NCBI GenBank assembly: GCA_034638255.1
Contig: JAWPGT010000002.1
Coordinates: 1,302,001-1,366,000, forward strand
Length of the DNA stretch: 64,000 nt
Direction: 5' to 3'
From: Coprinus comatus
Taxonomy: Eukaryota; Basidiomycota; Agaricomycetes; Agaricales; Agaricaceae
In this document: piece after piece, positions 13,212-24,589 of the stretch
Layout: the number at the start of each line of letters is the position of its first letter
Numbering within the stretch: position 1 is the first letter of the stretch
Translations under genes and position numbers: made by a program
Notes under the pieces: model-generated
The model's input: only the letters and a program-made list of their open reading frames with translations
Told to the model about the DNA's origin: nothing
The model's database searches: none

Positions 13212-14938
13212 ATGCGTTTCTGCTCTCTCACCGCCTCGGCCTCTCTTCTCGCTTTGGCCTCTCTTGCAGTCGCCGACGGGGACTCTGATGTTCTCAGCTT
13301 GACTGCCTCGACTTTCGAGAAGTCGGTTGCCGCAGAGCCTCTTATGCTTGTTGAGTTCTTTGCCCCATGGTTTGTCATTTGCTTGATCTCCACCTACCAC
13401 CTCCTCACAATCTCAAAGGTGCGGTCACTGCAAGGCTTTGGCTCCCCACTACGAAGAGGCCGCCACCGCCCTTAAGGACAAGAACATCAAGGTCGCTAAG
13501 GTCGACTGTGTTGACGAAGCCGAACTTTGCCAGGAAAATGGCGTCCAGGGATACCCGTGAGTTCTCTTTACATCACATCATCTATATTCTGTCTCATAGT
13601 CTTCAAAAGTACACTCAAAGTGTACAAGAATGGCACACCCTCAGATTACACTGGACCCCGCAAGGCCGACGGAATCATCAGCTACATGGTCAAGTAAGTC
13701 CATGTTCCTCACACCGTGCACACGTCTTAACCGCTCTTGTAGGCAATCTCTGCCAGCCGTCTCAGAAGTTACCTCCGCTAACCATGAGGAGTTCCAAAAA
13801 AGTGACAAGCTGGTTGCTGTTGCCTACCTCCCTTCTTCCACTGAGGAGCCCGCACCTGCTTTCAGCGCTGCGGCCGAGAAGCACCGTGATGACTACCTCT
13901 TTGGTCTCTCTACTGACAAGGAGGCTGCCGCCGCAGCTGGCGTGACACCACCCGCTCTTGTCGTCTATCGCAGCTTCGACGAACCCCGCACTGAATACCC
14001 TTACCCCATTTCTGGTCTCACAGTTGAAGAATTTACCAACTGGGTGAAGGACCTCGCTGTTCCCGTCATTGACGAGGTTAGCGGTGAAAACTACGCCATC
14101 TACGCACAGAGTGCCAAGCCTTTGGCCTACCTCTTCCTTGATCCCACGACTGAGGACAAGCAGAAACACATTGATGAAATTCGCGCTGTGGCCGCCAAAT
14201 ACAAGTCCAAGATGAACTTTGTCTGGATTGATGCCATCAAGTTCGGTGAACATGGTCGTGCTCTCAACCTCCTTGAATCCAAGTGGCCTGCCTTTGTTGT
14301 TCAGGATCTTTCCTCGCAGCTCAAGTTCCCCATTGATCAATCCAAGGATATCACTCCCGCTATTGTTGAAGATTGGGTCTCGCAATACCTTGATGGTAAA
14401 CTTGAACCCTCTCTCAAGAGTGCACCAGTTCCTGAGACTCAAGATGAGAGCGTCTACACTCTCGTTGGCAAGAACTTCGAAGAGATTGTCTTTGACGATT
14501 CTAAGGATGTATTCGTCGAGTTCTATGCAACCTGGTGTGGTCACTGCAAACGCCTGAAGCCCACCTGGGACAGCCTTGGTGACAGATACGCTCCCGCTAA
14601 TGACAAGATTGTCATGTAAGTACATAATTTGCTGCCATACCAACATTCACTCATTCTTCATTAGTGCTAAATTCGAGGCCACCGAGAACGACCTTCCTCC
14701 TTCCCTTCCTTTCCGTATCCAAGGTTTCCCTACCATCAAGTTCAAGCCCGCTGGATCTCGTGAATTTATTGATTATGAGGGCGATCGCTCTCTTGAGAGT
14801 TTGATCACATTCGTCGAGGAGAATGCAAAGAACTCCATTGAACTCCCCGAGACACCTGTGGAGACACCGGCAGCTGATGCACAGGAGCCTGTCAGTACTC
14901 CTGCTGAGACTCATGAAGTCACACATGAGGAGCTCTGA
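13212..14938 (+). CDS. PDI1: Protein disulfide isomerase, ER lumen
   Basis: PDI forms, breaks and reshuffles disulfides in secretory proteins. An N-terminal signal peptide ([21 protein letters not shown]) leads into thioredoxin domain a with active site W-C-G-H-C-K, the b and b' domains (about residues 130-350), then domain a' with [20 protein letters not shown] and the cis-Pro loop GFPTIKF. It ends in an acidic tail and HEEL, an HDEL-type ER-retention signal. Spliced length is about 508 residues, normal for fungal PDI. Introns are few: one splits the Trp codon of the first active site (TG|G, about 13370-13421), others fall near 13559-13610, 13695-13742 and 14616-14664. Both CxxC sites are intact. 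Little else could be meant by this architecture. Confidence 0.97.
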
Positions 14939-15866
14939 GTATTCTCTTAATACTTCAAAATGTATCTTATTTGTGCTTTGATTGCTATTTGCTTTGCTCA
15001 CATCCATTCCAATGTTAAGATGTTAAGATGACGCTTGTCAGTTTGTTAATAAGGCAAAAAAAGAAGTAGAGTGATTGGCAACTCAATCAAGACTTTGCCG
15101 ATCATTACATACAGTATATCACCGCTGAAATTCATTTTTCCATTTCAGTTTTAATTTATACACAGTAATTTTTTTTTTGTTTCACTGTCTCTGTACCGGA
15201 TATTAATTTCAGACAGAAGTGCAAAAATAGGATGTGTAGAAATGAATCTTTCGAGGAGCCATTATCAGGCCAAACCTGGTCCTTGGGACACATCACGTCA
15301 CACCTCCATATCTAATCATCCTCAACAGAACATAGATCTGAGCTTGTAATATTGGTTTCTTGGCTTGTTTCTGGCATTGGAGGCTTTGGGATAGATTGGT
15401 CAATTGACAATAGGTCTTTTTTGGGTTTCTCCTACCTAACAGGCTCTCTATTCTCCAACTCTGCAGATTTGATCAACCAGACAGATATGGTAACGAACGA
15501 TGTGCATCTGCCATTCTCAAACTCCTTGCGAGTCTTATTTTTCAAAGAGGAGTTGTTACCAAAACAACAGATGTCAGAGGATTCTATATACCAATAGATA
15601 TTTCTCACATTTTTTCCAAAATGATGTTAATGTTTGCATAATAGGGCTAGCAAATTGCATCATATCCGTTTTTGGTAATTATTTAAAGATTAAAAAAGAA
15701 CGAATGGACACCAAACAAATATTTTATTACACTAGGATGCAGAGCAGTGATAGTAGCTTACACTGAATTTTACTGAATTTTATCTTAAGAATTGAACGAG
15801 AAACGGTCATTTGATCCAGGGAAAGGTGATGGCCCAAGGACCGGTGATATACTGTATATAATTAAT
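14939..15866. other. Gene-free AT-rich gap, about 930 nt
   Basis: This lies between the convergent stops of PDI and the GCP3 gene. It is AT-rich, with a T run of about ten near 15168-15180, an A run near 15056 and a direct repeat of ACTGAATTTT at about 15762-15782. An 81-codon frame at 15352-15597 has no family resemblance and no intron logic. No terminal repeats, target-site duplications, transposase or tRNA-like structure are visible. It is the largest unexplained gap in the window and may hold only two 3' UTRs and spacer, or a decayed element. Confidence 0.5.
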
Positions 15867-18800
15867 TCACCGTCTTTTATAATAATCCGAAAATGAGAGG
15901 CGGATCCCCAAAAATCGACAATCAAGATCCGAGTGTGCTTGGAGGTGAGAAACAACCGATTGCACTCGCTCGGTAAACAAGGTCTGGTATTCCTTTAGGT
16001 GTGAGAGCATTTCTGGTAACTCAGATTCGGAAGATGTTTGACGCGCAGCGGTCGTGTGTACACCCTATTGAGCCACCGCATAAACGGTTAATTATCGCAT
16101 GAAGACATAATAGATGGACTCACGCGTTGCACGTCACGTTCGTGATCCCGCCGGGAAGATTCCGACAAACAGTAATTGTAAAAACGGTCCTACGGGGCGA
16201 CAGCAATTTAATAGTTGAAGGCTTGTAAGGATGTAGCTCAAGGAACAAAAACATACCACACTCAGCTCAAATTGCAGGATGATATTGAATGTATCTCGAA
16301 CTTGATTCAGGACACTTTCCTGGATATATACCATCAATACCGAAAGCCGAGGACAATTCATTGTTAATAAAACCCACCTCTCTGCCGACTTTGGCACTGA
16401 GCAGAAATATCTTCTTGTATATGCGGTCAAGGTATACACGATGCGCTTCAATAAGTGCGTCTAGATCCCCTTCCTTCTTGTCAAGGAAGTCCACCAAGTT
16501 GGCCCACGAACACTCAATCACTTCAAGTCGACAATACGCCTGCATTTGGCGAGCAAAATGAATCATCTCTGCGGTTATTAATCTCACCCGGTGCCACTCA
16601 GCATTTAGCTCTAGATGATCAGAAAAATGAACATAACATGAGTCCTTTGTTCACTGTTACTACTATATTACTCACCAGGCACGCGTAGAAACGACCGCAC
16701 TCCACTTGTTACTCGCATCCACACTTGGTTGAGGTCTAGTTCAATTCTTTTCAATTGCCAAAGGTATCTGAATAATTTAAGGTATTTCTCCATAGATTCT
16801 TGATCTAGCACTGTGTCGATAGGTGCGTCAACCTTGTATTCCAGTGTGAAAACATCCCAGCCAATTTCTCCGTGTGAGTATTCCAACATACGAGCATCAA
16901 GTCGTCTGAGAACATCTGAGGGGTCATACTGTGCACTGGATGATCGAATAGCAGTCTCCAACGTAGCGGTAAGATTGTGTCTGTATAGCGTGTTTGCTGG
17001 TCTTGAGAGGCTTGGTCTGAAGCAAATTATCAAATTATACTATAATAGATATGAAGAAATGGAAAGCACATACCCTAATGTTTCCATTAGCTGGTCAGAA
17101 AAATCACCATGACCTAGCATCAAATAATTGCGCAGTGCATTTAGATGATCCAATAACCTGAATTTATCGATAAAAACTTCGAAGAGTCTTTTACTCGCAA
17201 TTTTATAAGCGGTGTCAATAGATCTTTCCAACCCTGCAATATCATTGTATTGGAGGTCTGACGAAGAGAGTCACGCAAGTCATCAGAAATAGGTACAACA
17301 ACTCACGGCCTTTGGAATTGCTCATTTTTTCACGAGTGATAACCCAATCGCTGTCGTGGCAACTGTACCTAATGAAATTCAAACTTTTGCCTGTTGAGAA
17401 AATCTATTGACACTAAAAATCATTTCGTTAATAAATCAAAAAAATCTAATCACCTTCTTCCCAAATGCATCACCAACGAAAAGGGGAAGCATTTCTTGAT
17501 GGAATCGGTATTTCGTTTCCCACAATTTGAGCCCGTCTTCTCTTGCGGTAGAGATATCGTTTTCGTCAGCAAATTTGTCGAAACCACCATCCATGGGAGC
17601 GTGACCACCTGTCGCAGGGTAGCTAGCAGGCAATGATGCTAGTTCGGAATCAATAGCCACAAAAAACTCAGTATATGGATCGTAAAGTTCGCCAGAAAAT
17701 AACCATTTGTGTAACGTTGAGAAAAAGGGTCTTGAAACCTATGGATTTTCAGTCAGTATATTGATTGCTACAAAGAGGAGCCTTACATCTTCCAGAAGTC
17801 GGTCAGTGAAGGTTCGGATGAATGGATCACCATTATCAGTATAGCTGTGTATCAGGTTCACGAGGGAACCTCCATGAGCCTCTGCGAAAACATCAGGATT
17901 ACCATTATGAGACAAAGTTATGAGATACATGCTCTTTGCTCCCTCCACACAAACACTCATCATTCTCATCCTCATACGCCAATCGTTAATCCATACATCC
18001 AGCCGACGAAGAGAAAGTCCGGTTGTATTTTGTGCGCCATCTGTCTCACCTTTTGAGTTATCATTTAAGGGCATTTGTGTTTCAAGAACAGCAATCAAGC
18101 GATAATACTCTGTAAGTTGAGCTTGGAGGTAATGGCAAAGACTTTGTTCAATCATGCCAACTCCAGGCGCCCTTTCTCTCTGTCGTACAAAAGATTCGAC
18201 ACGATTGTAAAGATAACCAAGCTCTGCCAGGCGATGTATTAAGACTTTGGTCGGTGGTGGGATAATGTTTTTCTGCTTGTTGTTAGAACTAGATTTATAG
18301 TGGACTGGGAACACATTTACCGAATCTTCCAAAAACTCTACCTTGTTTTCGTCATTTTCCGCTGAGATTTTCACATATTTACCAGAAATTCCCTGAAGTA
18401 GGTATAAAGCATCGCGCAGGAGCAACTGTTCCGATATATGAGCATAACCTAGGATTAACTTTAGCTTAAGACACCCAAGTATGTACATGGACAAATAGAA
18501 TGACCTCGAGATTTTCGATAATCCCTTAATAGATGAGCCTTTGAGAGTAGCGGGCCTGAAACTCTTTGATTATGCACTGGATTGATTGGTGAAGATGCCG
18601 CCTCTCGGGAAGGAGGGGGGGCCAGCGACGGCAACGAGATTGGAATAACGCTCGGAGGTGTTCCGGAGGAGGCCACAGCATGAAGAAAAGCGATGGATTC
18701 TTGCTTTCTATTTAACAGAGGCTGAACAACGTGTCAGTAAGTGTGCCTTTTGATGGGGGTGATCACTACATGCCTGATCAAATAGACGTGATACAAGACT

Positions 18801-19118
18801 GGTGAACCTGGGCATGTCTGAGCTCCCATTGGGAGATTTCTGCAACACTGTAGCACATCAGATTGATATCAATTTATCAATCTGTACTTACAATGTTTCT
18901 TGGCCGTGTCGACTAACTGTGTCAGGTCATTTTCGCGACCCCGACCAATGTGACTAGTTGAAGTGTGAATATTATTCAGATTCACGGGGGTTTAAATCGG
19001 ACCTGTTAAGGATGTCTTGACATTGTAGCAGCAGTTCTCTATGATACCGTTGGTCGTTGCGTGACTGGGGTACCAGAAGACTGATGAGGGTCTCAAGATT
19101 GGACAACAGCGTGGACAT
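15867..19118 (-). CDS. SPC98: Gamma-tubulin complex component 3 (Spc98/GCP3)
   Basis: GCP3 pairs with GCP2 and gamma-tubulin in the small complex that nucleates microtubules at the spindle pole body. The start MSTLLSNLETLISLLVPQSR is followed by SHIGRGRENDLTQLVDTAKK and a Pro/Ser linker. The GRIP1-like part includes VGMIEQSLCHYLQAQL, RLDVWINDWRMRMRMM, GDPFIRTFTDRLL and ELYDPYTEFFVA. The GRIP2-like part includes LGHGDFSDQLMETLG, then ARQMQAYCRLEVIECSW and IEAHRVYLDRI, and the C-terminus HSDLDCRFLGIRLSFSDYYK. The WETKYRFHQEMLPLFV segment points to GCP3 rather than GCP2. About ten introns are inferred. The last exons, 15867 to about 16250, were found by splicing across two in-frame stops, and the end matches the family, so the gene runs further than any single open frame shows. 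Confidence 0.9.
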
Positions 19119-19252
19119 CTATGCGTTGAACTGATTCCAAAGAAGTGCAAGTTAACAAATGCCGTCACATGACTCCAGATTCCCATAAGTACTTCATATA
19201 AATGATACACTCCGTTCATGACACAGGTACAAAAACAACATGGGATATAGTT

Positions 19253-20071
19253 TTACAACTTCACTTCTTTCAAACCATCCTTCCAGAAGGTGAAGTAGGC
19301 TAGTGATATCGCATATTAGTTTTGGTAGGAGGATAGTGCTGTAGACTTACGGGTGATACCGTCTGCCTATATACCGAAATTGTGGCACATCAGTATTGTG
19401 GACTTTAAACAATATAGCACTTACACGGTAGTTTAGCAATGCAACCATTCCGTCGGGGTTCATGGATTCTCCGGTATACTGAAGAGAGGATTACAAGAGA
19501 ATTCAAAGAATATTGTGGTATATACGCACGAATTCGAAATCCTTGAAATTTCCAACAATCTTTTTGGCAAAGGCAGCAGCTCCCTTCTCAAATGCCTCGA
19601 CACGCTCGGGGTTTTTTGTCGCGAGTTCGGCTTTGACTGCTTTCATGTAGCCCTACACAGCGAATAAATTGCGGGCATTATACTAGAAGCTAGCAAGCAC
19701 ACCTTGAGGTATGTCAGGTATGACTTCTTGTCGAATGAAGTCGACTGCAAACGAAAAGAATGGACAACGTTGTTGACCTGGGTTGCACCCTCTTCTAACG
19801 CCTCTTCTGCATCTTCGGCAGAAGGGTTGGCACCTAATGTCGATGAGAATCTATATCAATGTCTGAATCAAACGCCAGATATACCGATATCGACATCTGC
19901 TCCGGCCTTAACAGTGACCAACGCGCAATCAACCTCATATACAATGTCGTCGACGAGTTTGCTGTTCGTTGTGTTAATAGGTAATGATTATTAAGAGCAC
20001 AAAACGACTTGCAGAGGGAAGGCATCAGAGAACATCTCATCGCCAGTAAGAATGTCAGAGTAGAGCAGCAT
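19253..20071 (-). CDS. TMA19: Translationally controlled tumour protein homologue (TCTP/Tma19)
   Basis: TCTP is an abundant cytosolic protein linked to ribosomes, growth control and stress; yeast Tma19 binds ribosomes and moves to mitochondria under oxidative stress. It starts MLLYSDILTGDEMFSDAFPL, the conserved N-terminus. It continues with GADVDIG, VVHSFRLQSTSFDKKSYLTY, GYMKAVKAELATKNPERVEA, FVGNFKDFEFYTGESMNPDG and the end AYFTFWKDGLKEVKL. Six or seven short introns cut it into small exons, so no exon encodes more than about 45 residues. Length after splicing is about 167 residues, as expected. It shares a 143 nt promoter with UTP15, another ribosome-related gene. Confidence 0.93.
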
Positions 20072-20214
20072 GGTGGAGGATGGGTGTGAAGAAGAAAATC
20101 TGTTAGATAGATTTTGCAGCCTCAAATTAAAATCTGAATCGATTGATCTTATCACGCACACGTGACCCTTTTCTTGGCTTTCCGTTCCCCGAACCGACAT
20201 GCCAAGCTCGACTC
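20072..20214. promoter_or_regulatory. Bidirectional promoter of TCTP and UTP15, with CACGTG box
   Basis: Only 143 nt separate the two divergent ATGs. A palindromic E-box, CACGTG, lies at 20159-20164, about 50 nt upstream of the UTP15 start. CACGTG is the core site for bHLH factors of the Cbf1 type. One copy of a six-base palindrome is weak evidence: about 16 are expected by chance in a window this size. Confidence 0.45.
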
Positions 20215-21977
20215 ATGGACTTTTTACCAACAACACTCAAAACTCATTCTCGCCCTGCATCCTCAAAACATTCTCCGGAATCTAGGTACTGGCGCCAGTA
20301 TAAGCATCCAGTATTTATTAAGGAGTATGCCCCAGTTACGTCCGTTCATTTTTCGGCCACAAAACCCCATCGCTATGCAGTAACTGCTGCGACCAGAGTT
20401 CAAATTTATGCCCCAAGGACACAAAAGATCACAAAAACTATTTCTCGTTTCAAGGATGTTGCAAGAAGTGCTAACATCCGTGAGGATGGAAAATTGGTAG
20501 TTGCAGGGGATGACAGTGGGTTGGTTCAGGTATGTAGTTCCGCTGGATATATCCATCATCCTATTAATTTATTGCAGGTGTTCGATATCAATTCAAGAGC
20601 CATTCTGCGCACACTCGACTCGCATAAACAACCCGTGCATGTTTCCAAATTCTCTGGACTTAGCCCAACACAGGTTTTGACTTGTTCAGATGACACAACT
20701 GCCAAGGTTTGGGATGTTCCCTCACAGACTGCTATTTGCACCTTCTACGGCCACTCAGATCACATTCGTGCTGGTCAATTCTCCGCAACAAATCCCAATC
20801 TGGTCCTCACAGGCTCGTATGATGCTACTGTTCGCCTATTTGATTCAAGAACAGGCGAATGTGAGATGGTGATGGGCTCTAGTCCAACTGGCAGTGTTGG
20901 AAATGTTCCAGTCGAACAGGTTTTGATGTTTCCTTCTGGAACAGCGGTTATTTCTTCAGCCGGCCCTATAATCCGCCTTTGGGATATTGTAGCTGGTGGA
21001 CGGTGTTTGCGTGCCATCTCGAACCATCAAAAGACAGTTACCACCCTTGCTTTTAATTCTGATGCGAGTCGACTTCTGACTGGCGGGTTGGACCATATGG
21101 TAAAAGTCTATGATGTGGGCACGTACAAGGTCGTCCACACCATGCGATATCCTGCACCAATACTATGTCTGGCAATTTCGGTATATTTTATCTATTATCT
21201 TTTTTGTCGTCCCGCAACTGATCTCGAACTAGCCAGATGAAACGCACATTGTTGGTGGTATGTCCGATGGAACACTTTCTGTTCGTCGGCGGCAAGCCAA
21301 AAATTCTGAGCTCACTGGTACCTCGCTGGGAAGTGGGGAAGTATTCTTTGGGGACCAGCTTTTGAGTGTCGGACAAGGTTCTGTAAAAGACAAAATGAAG
21401 GCTCGGCCCTTGGGAGATGCAAGCGAACTCCGGATTGAAGGGAGAAGGACGAAGCGGCTAAGAGATTACGACCGATTTTTAAAGGCTTTTAAATACTCAG
21501 CGGCTCTAGATGCTGTCCTTCGAAAGGTTAGATTATTAAACTTGTTGGTCTTTCAAATAATTGATAAAACCCTCGACAGAACGTTCCACCAACTACTACT
21601 TTCTCTCTTTTACAGGAACTCGTACATCGAGACGGGCTTCGAATCGCCCTTGCAGGTCGTGATGATGTTCTGCTTGAACCGATTGTGCGACTGCTCCTCA
21701 AACATGTCACTGATCCACGCTTTGGAGACCTTGTTTGTGATATTGCCCGCATTGTGATCGGTGAGGGTTTCGCTAGCCATGTTGGGAATGGCATTAATTG
21801 TTCGATCAAATAGACATATATCAGCCTGTTATCGGCCAGTCACCTCTGATAGATACTCTTTTCGTGCGTCTACAGAAAAAAGTCGCAGCAGAACTACGCT
21901 TCCAATCAGAACTTCAGCGAGTCAAGGGCGCTTTGAATATGATCATGTCCTCGTCCTTGGGACCTGTATCCTCGTAG
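20215..21977 (+). CDS. UTP15: U3 snoRNP protein Utp15 (t-UTP/UtpA WD40 subunit)
   Basis: Utp15 belongs to the UtpA subcomplex that binds nascent pre-rRNA and supports rDNA transcription and 18S processing in the nucleolus. It starts MDFLPTTLKTHSRPASSKH, followed by SPESRYWRQYKHPVFIKEY, the family signature. WD40 repeats follow with typical ends (CSDDTTAKVWDV, GSYDATVRLFDSRTGE, IIRLWDI, GGLDHMVKVYDV) over about residues 35-300. The C-terminal UTP15 domain contains GRRTKRLRDYDRFLKAFKYS, DGLRIALAGRD and DPRFGDLVCDIARIVI. About five introns are present. The upstream ATG of the longer frame (20143) is not supported because family members begin at MDFKP-like sequence. The stop lies 40 nt from the CTNNBL1 stop. 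Confidence 0.94.
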
Positions 21978-22017
21978 TAATATACTTATTTGTAATATTG
22001 TATGTCTGCTAAGCGTA

Positions 22018-24386
22018 TTAGATGGAAAAAGCATCTATCAGACCCCCCAAGATTTGTTTTTGAGTAGGTGCCTCATTGTTTGGTTCATCTGACTCCCCGA
22101 CATTATCATGGAAGTTACGAAGAGTTTCTACGATATCACCAAGGCTTTGGTTTTTTCGGTCCAGCATTTGTAATGCATGTGCACGAATCTGCAAAGGCTT
22201 GTCAGCTTTGGTAAAAATGAACGGACATGATAAACTCGCCCCATCATCCTCCATGATAATCCACGCCAAAATATAATCCACCGTTTGTAGTGTGAAGAGA
22301 CCCTCATCTAGACGTCGAAGATACCATAGCTCCTGGTCGTCTTCTGTTACCTCTTTACCGTTCCCTTGCATTTCCTATACAATGGTGAAATTTCATTTGA
22401 TGATAGGTAAGTTATACACACCACTTTTTCGATTTCAATTTCCTTGTCCGTAACCTTGAGCCGCTGCTTGGCAGAATCGCGAATGTCCAATAGCTTATCC
22501 ACTTTTTCGTAGTTATTCTCAACGAATTTAGCCAGAAGCCGGAGCCACGCGGTTGACTCTGATGAAAGGTTGGTAAAGAGCGAAGAGATTATACCAAGCA
22601 CATGTGTCATGTCTTCAGGTGCTGATGTACTTTTCTTCTTTTGTGCCTAATCATTCCATTCAACAAGGTATTGCTAGTGTAATATTATCAACACAGATTA
22701 CCTTGCCCATGAATACCGCAAATAGTGTTTTAAGGCCTAACGCCTCTACGAAGGCTTCACATATAGCAGAACCATTTTGGCCTGACATAGCATAGTCCAG
22801 TGTTTTGATAGAGCGAGACTTTGATTGCATCTTCTCTCTGATAAATACAATTGTTAGATGCAGGGAATGTCATCTCGTCTGGCAATGATACCAACTTCAT
22901 AATGAGGACCATGAGGTCTGGGCCTTCGGAATCAAGAAACAATTTCTTGATGGGTACTTCGTTCAAAGCAGAGCATAATGCGTCAAATAGGTTTTCCATA
23001 AATTCCGTCTCATCATTATCCGCTGGGTCGCATCTTCTATATTGCTAAAAGGAATCAGATGGCTTCTTTAGGATAGAGGTTGATTTTGGGCTTACTGAGA
23101 GTACTTTGAGCACGGTTTCCACACCATCTTTGTGGCCAAATTCTAAACGATTTATGGCATTGTTTTGTAAAAGAATTGACAGCAGCTCAGCAGCGTAGCC
23201 TCGGTTTTCATCATGAGTTTTGGCTTGAATTCGATTCAACAACCAAGACAGAAGTTTTGTTTTGGATATGAGACTTGTTGATAAGGCGGGATCGAGACCA
23301 ACAATATTTTCAAATATACCTGGAACCACCTCAGTCATTTTCGATAACAGAAGAGGGGACACCTGTACCAAGGATGTGGAATACTCCCTGTCTATCTGAT
23401 TCTTCTTTTTCGTCAATTTGATGAAGATTGTCAACAAGGAGATCAAACACGGAGTTTTCAACCTGAAAGGTAGGTAAAGACATTTTCTGTGCTTCAAAGT
23501 TCCTAACTATATACACACCAGGTTATTTACCAGCGTCTTCAACGTTTCTTCTGCGCCATTATCTACATCTTCTTCATCTGCGCCTACATCCTCATCGGTA
23601 AGTTCATGAAGAAGTTCAACTACATCAATAACGATGTCGATATTTTCATGCGTCAGAAGTCCCATCAACAACGTCACAGTCCCGGATTTAACAATTTCAG
23701 GGTATGTGATAGATGGCGATTGGGCAAGTGGTAGTAGTCCTTTTATTGCTATATCTAAGTCAGCCTCGGAGTCAATGAACCTGAAAGCTGGATGGTTTAA
23801 TACTGAAAGATAGATGAGGGTAATACAAACGCACTTGGTTGGGTCGTCTGGATACTTAGAACGTTGATCTATGTTCTTATTTACGGTTCGTTCGAATTTG
23901 AGGAGCAGACGTCGAACTGAGGTTGTTGACAGCTCTTGTGGCTAAGAACACAGTGAGCAAAAGTACGGAAAGAGAACAAGCAAGAGTCACCTCCTCTGGG
24001 AACTTATCTCCAGCGGCGGAGTCGAAGATGTTGAGAATCGTTTTCTGTTCTTGTGTCAAGCCGCCACCATAAAAACGTCCTTCTTCATCCTCTTCTATGA
24101 AATAGTCTGCGTCCCCGCCAGGGGCGAAATTAGAGTCTCCATCCTCATCCTCAACTTCTTCAACAGTTACTGCGCGGCCCTTGCCTTTAATATTTGTGGT
24201 AGATGATGGTGGACTATTTGTAGCCTCGGTCCGCATCCTCTTCAGCATCTCGGGGGTCGGATTATCAGGCAGCTTGCGCTTTGTGCCAGCACCTGGTAGC
24301 TTTGGGGTCTATATCCGAATATTCAATTATTTTTCAAAGATGTACGGGACAAGGCATCTCACTTTAAAAAGTTGGTCTATATCCAT
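22018..24386 (-). CDS. CTNNBL1: Beta-catenin-like protein 1 (CTNNBL1), spliceosome-associated armadillo protein
   Basis: CTNNBL1 is an armadillo-repeat protein that associates with the Prp19/CDC5L complex and binds nuclear localisation signals. It begins MDIDQLFK, then after an intron TPKLPGAGTKRKLPDNPTPE and a basic segment, then an acidic stretch (VEEVEDEDGDSNFAPGGDAD). The helical repeats follow, with PDDPTKFIDSEADLDIAI, LMGLLTHENIDIVIDVVELL, DVGADEEDVDNGAEETLKTL, ENRGYAAELLSILLQNNAIN and DGVETVLKVLS. The C-terminus reads DYILAWIIMEDDG and ends ILGGLIDAFSI. About nine introns occur. The motif order matches CTNNBL1 throughout, and no segment appears missing. It is divergent from TRA1 (203 nt) and convergent with UTP15. 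Confidence 0.92.
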
Positions 24387-24589
24387 TGTACGTTAATGTT
24401 TCAATACTTGTCAAGAAAGTTGCAAAGAATATAACGCGCTTCTGAGTTGTGAGGTGTAGTGAATGCTTATAATGAACACAAGAGTAATCACTTACCATAT
24501 AGAGTAAAGTCATGTGATTAGAAATCCTCGATTAAGCCCAGTTTCCAACTCGCATAACCTCCCCAAGCTCCCAGGTTCCCCCTGGAATT
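24387..24589. promoter_or_regulatory. Shared promoter of CTNNBL1 and TRA1
   Basis: This 203 nt segment separates two divergent starts. It contains GTCATGTGAT at about 24510-24520, an E-box-like core (CATGTG), and AT-rich sequence. No TATA box is convincing. Assignment is from gene arrangement only. Confidence 0.45.

Noticed and set aside
13762..14646. 294-codon minus-strand frame over PDI
   Set aside because: Antisense shadow of a clear PDI coding sequence; no own motifs.
15352..15597. 81-codon frame in the gap after PDI
   Set aside because: No motif, no homologue recognised and AT-rich composition; most likely chance.
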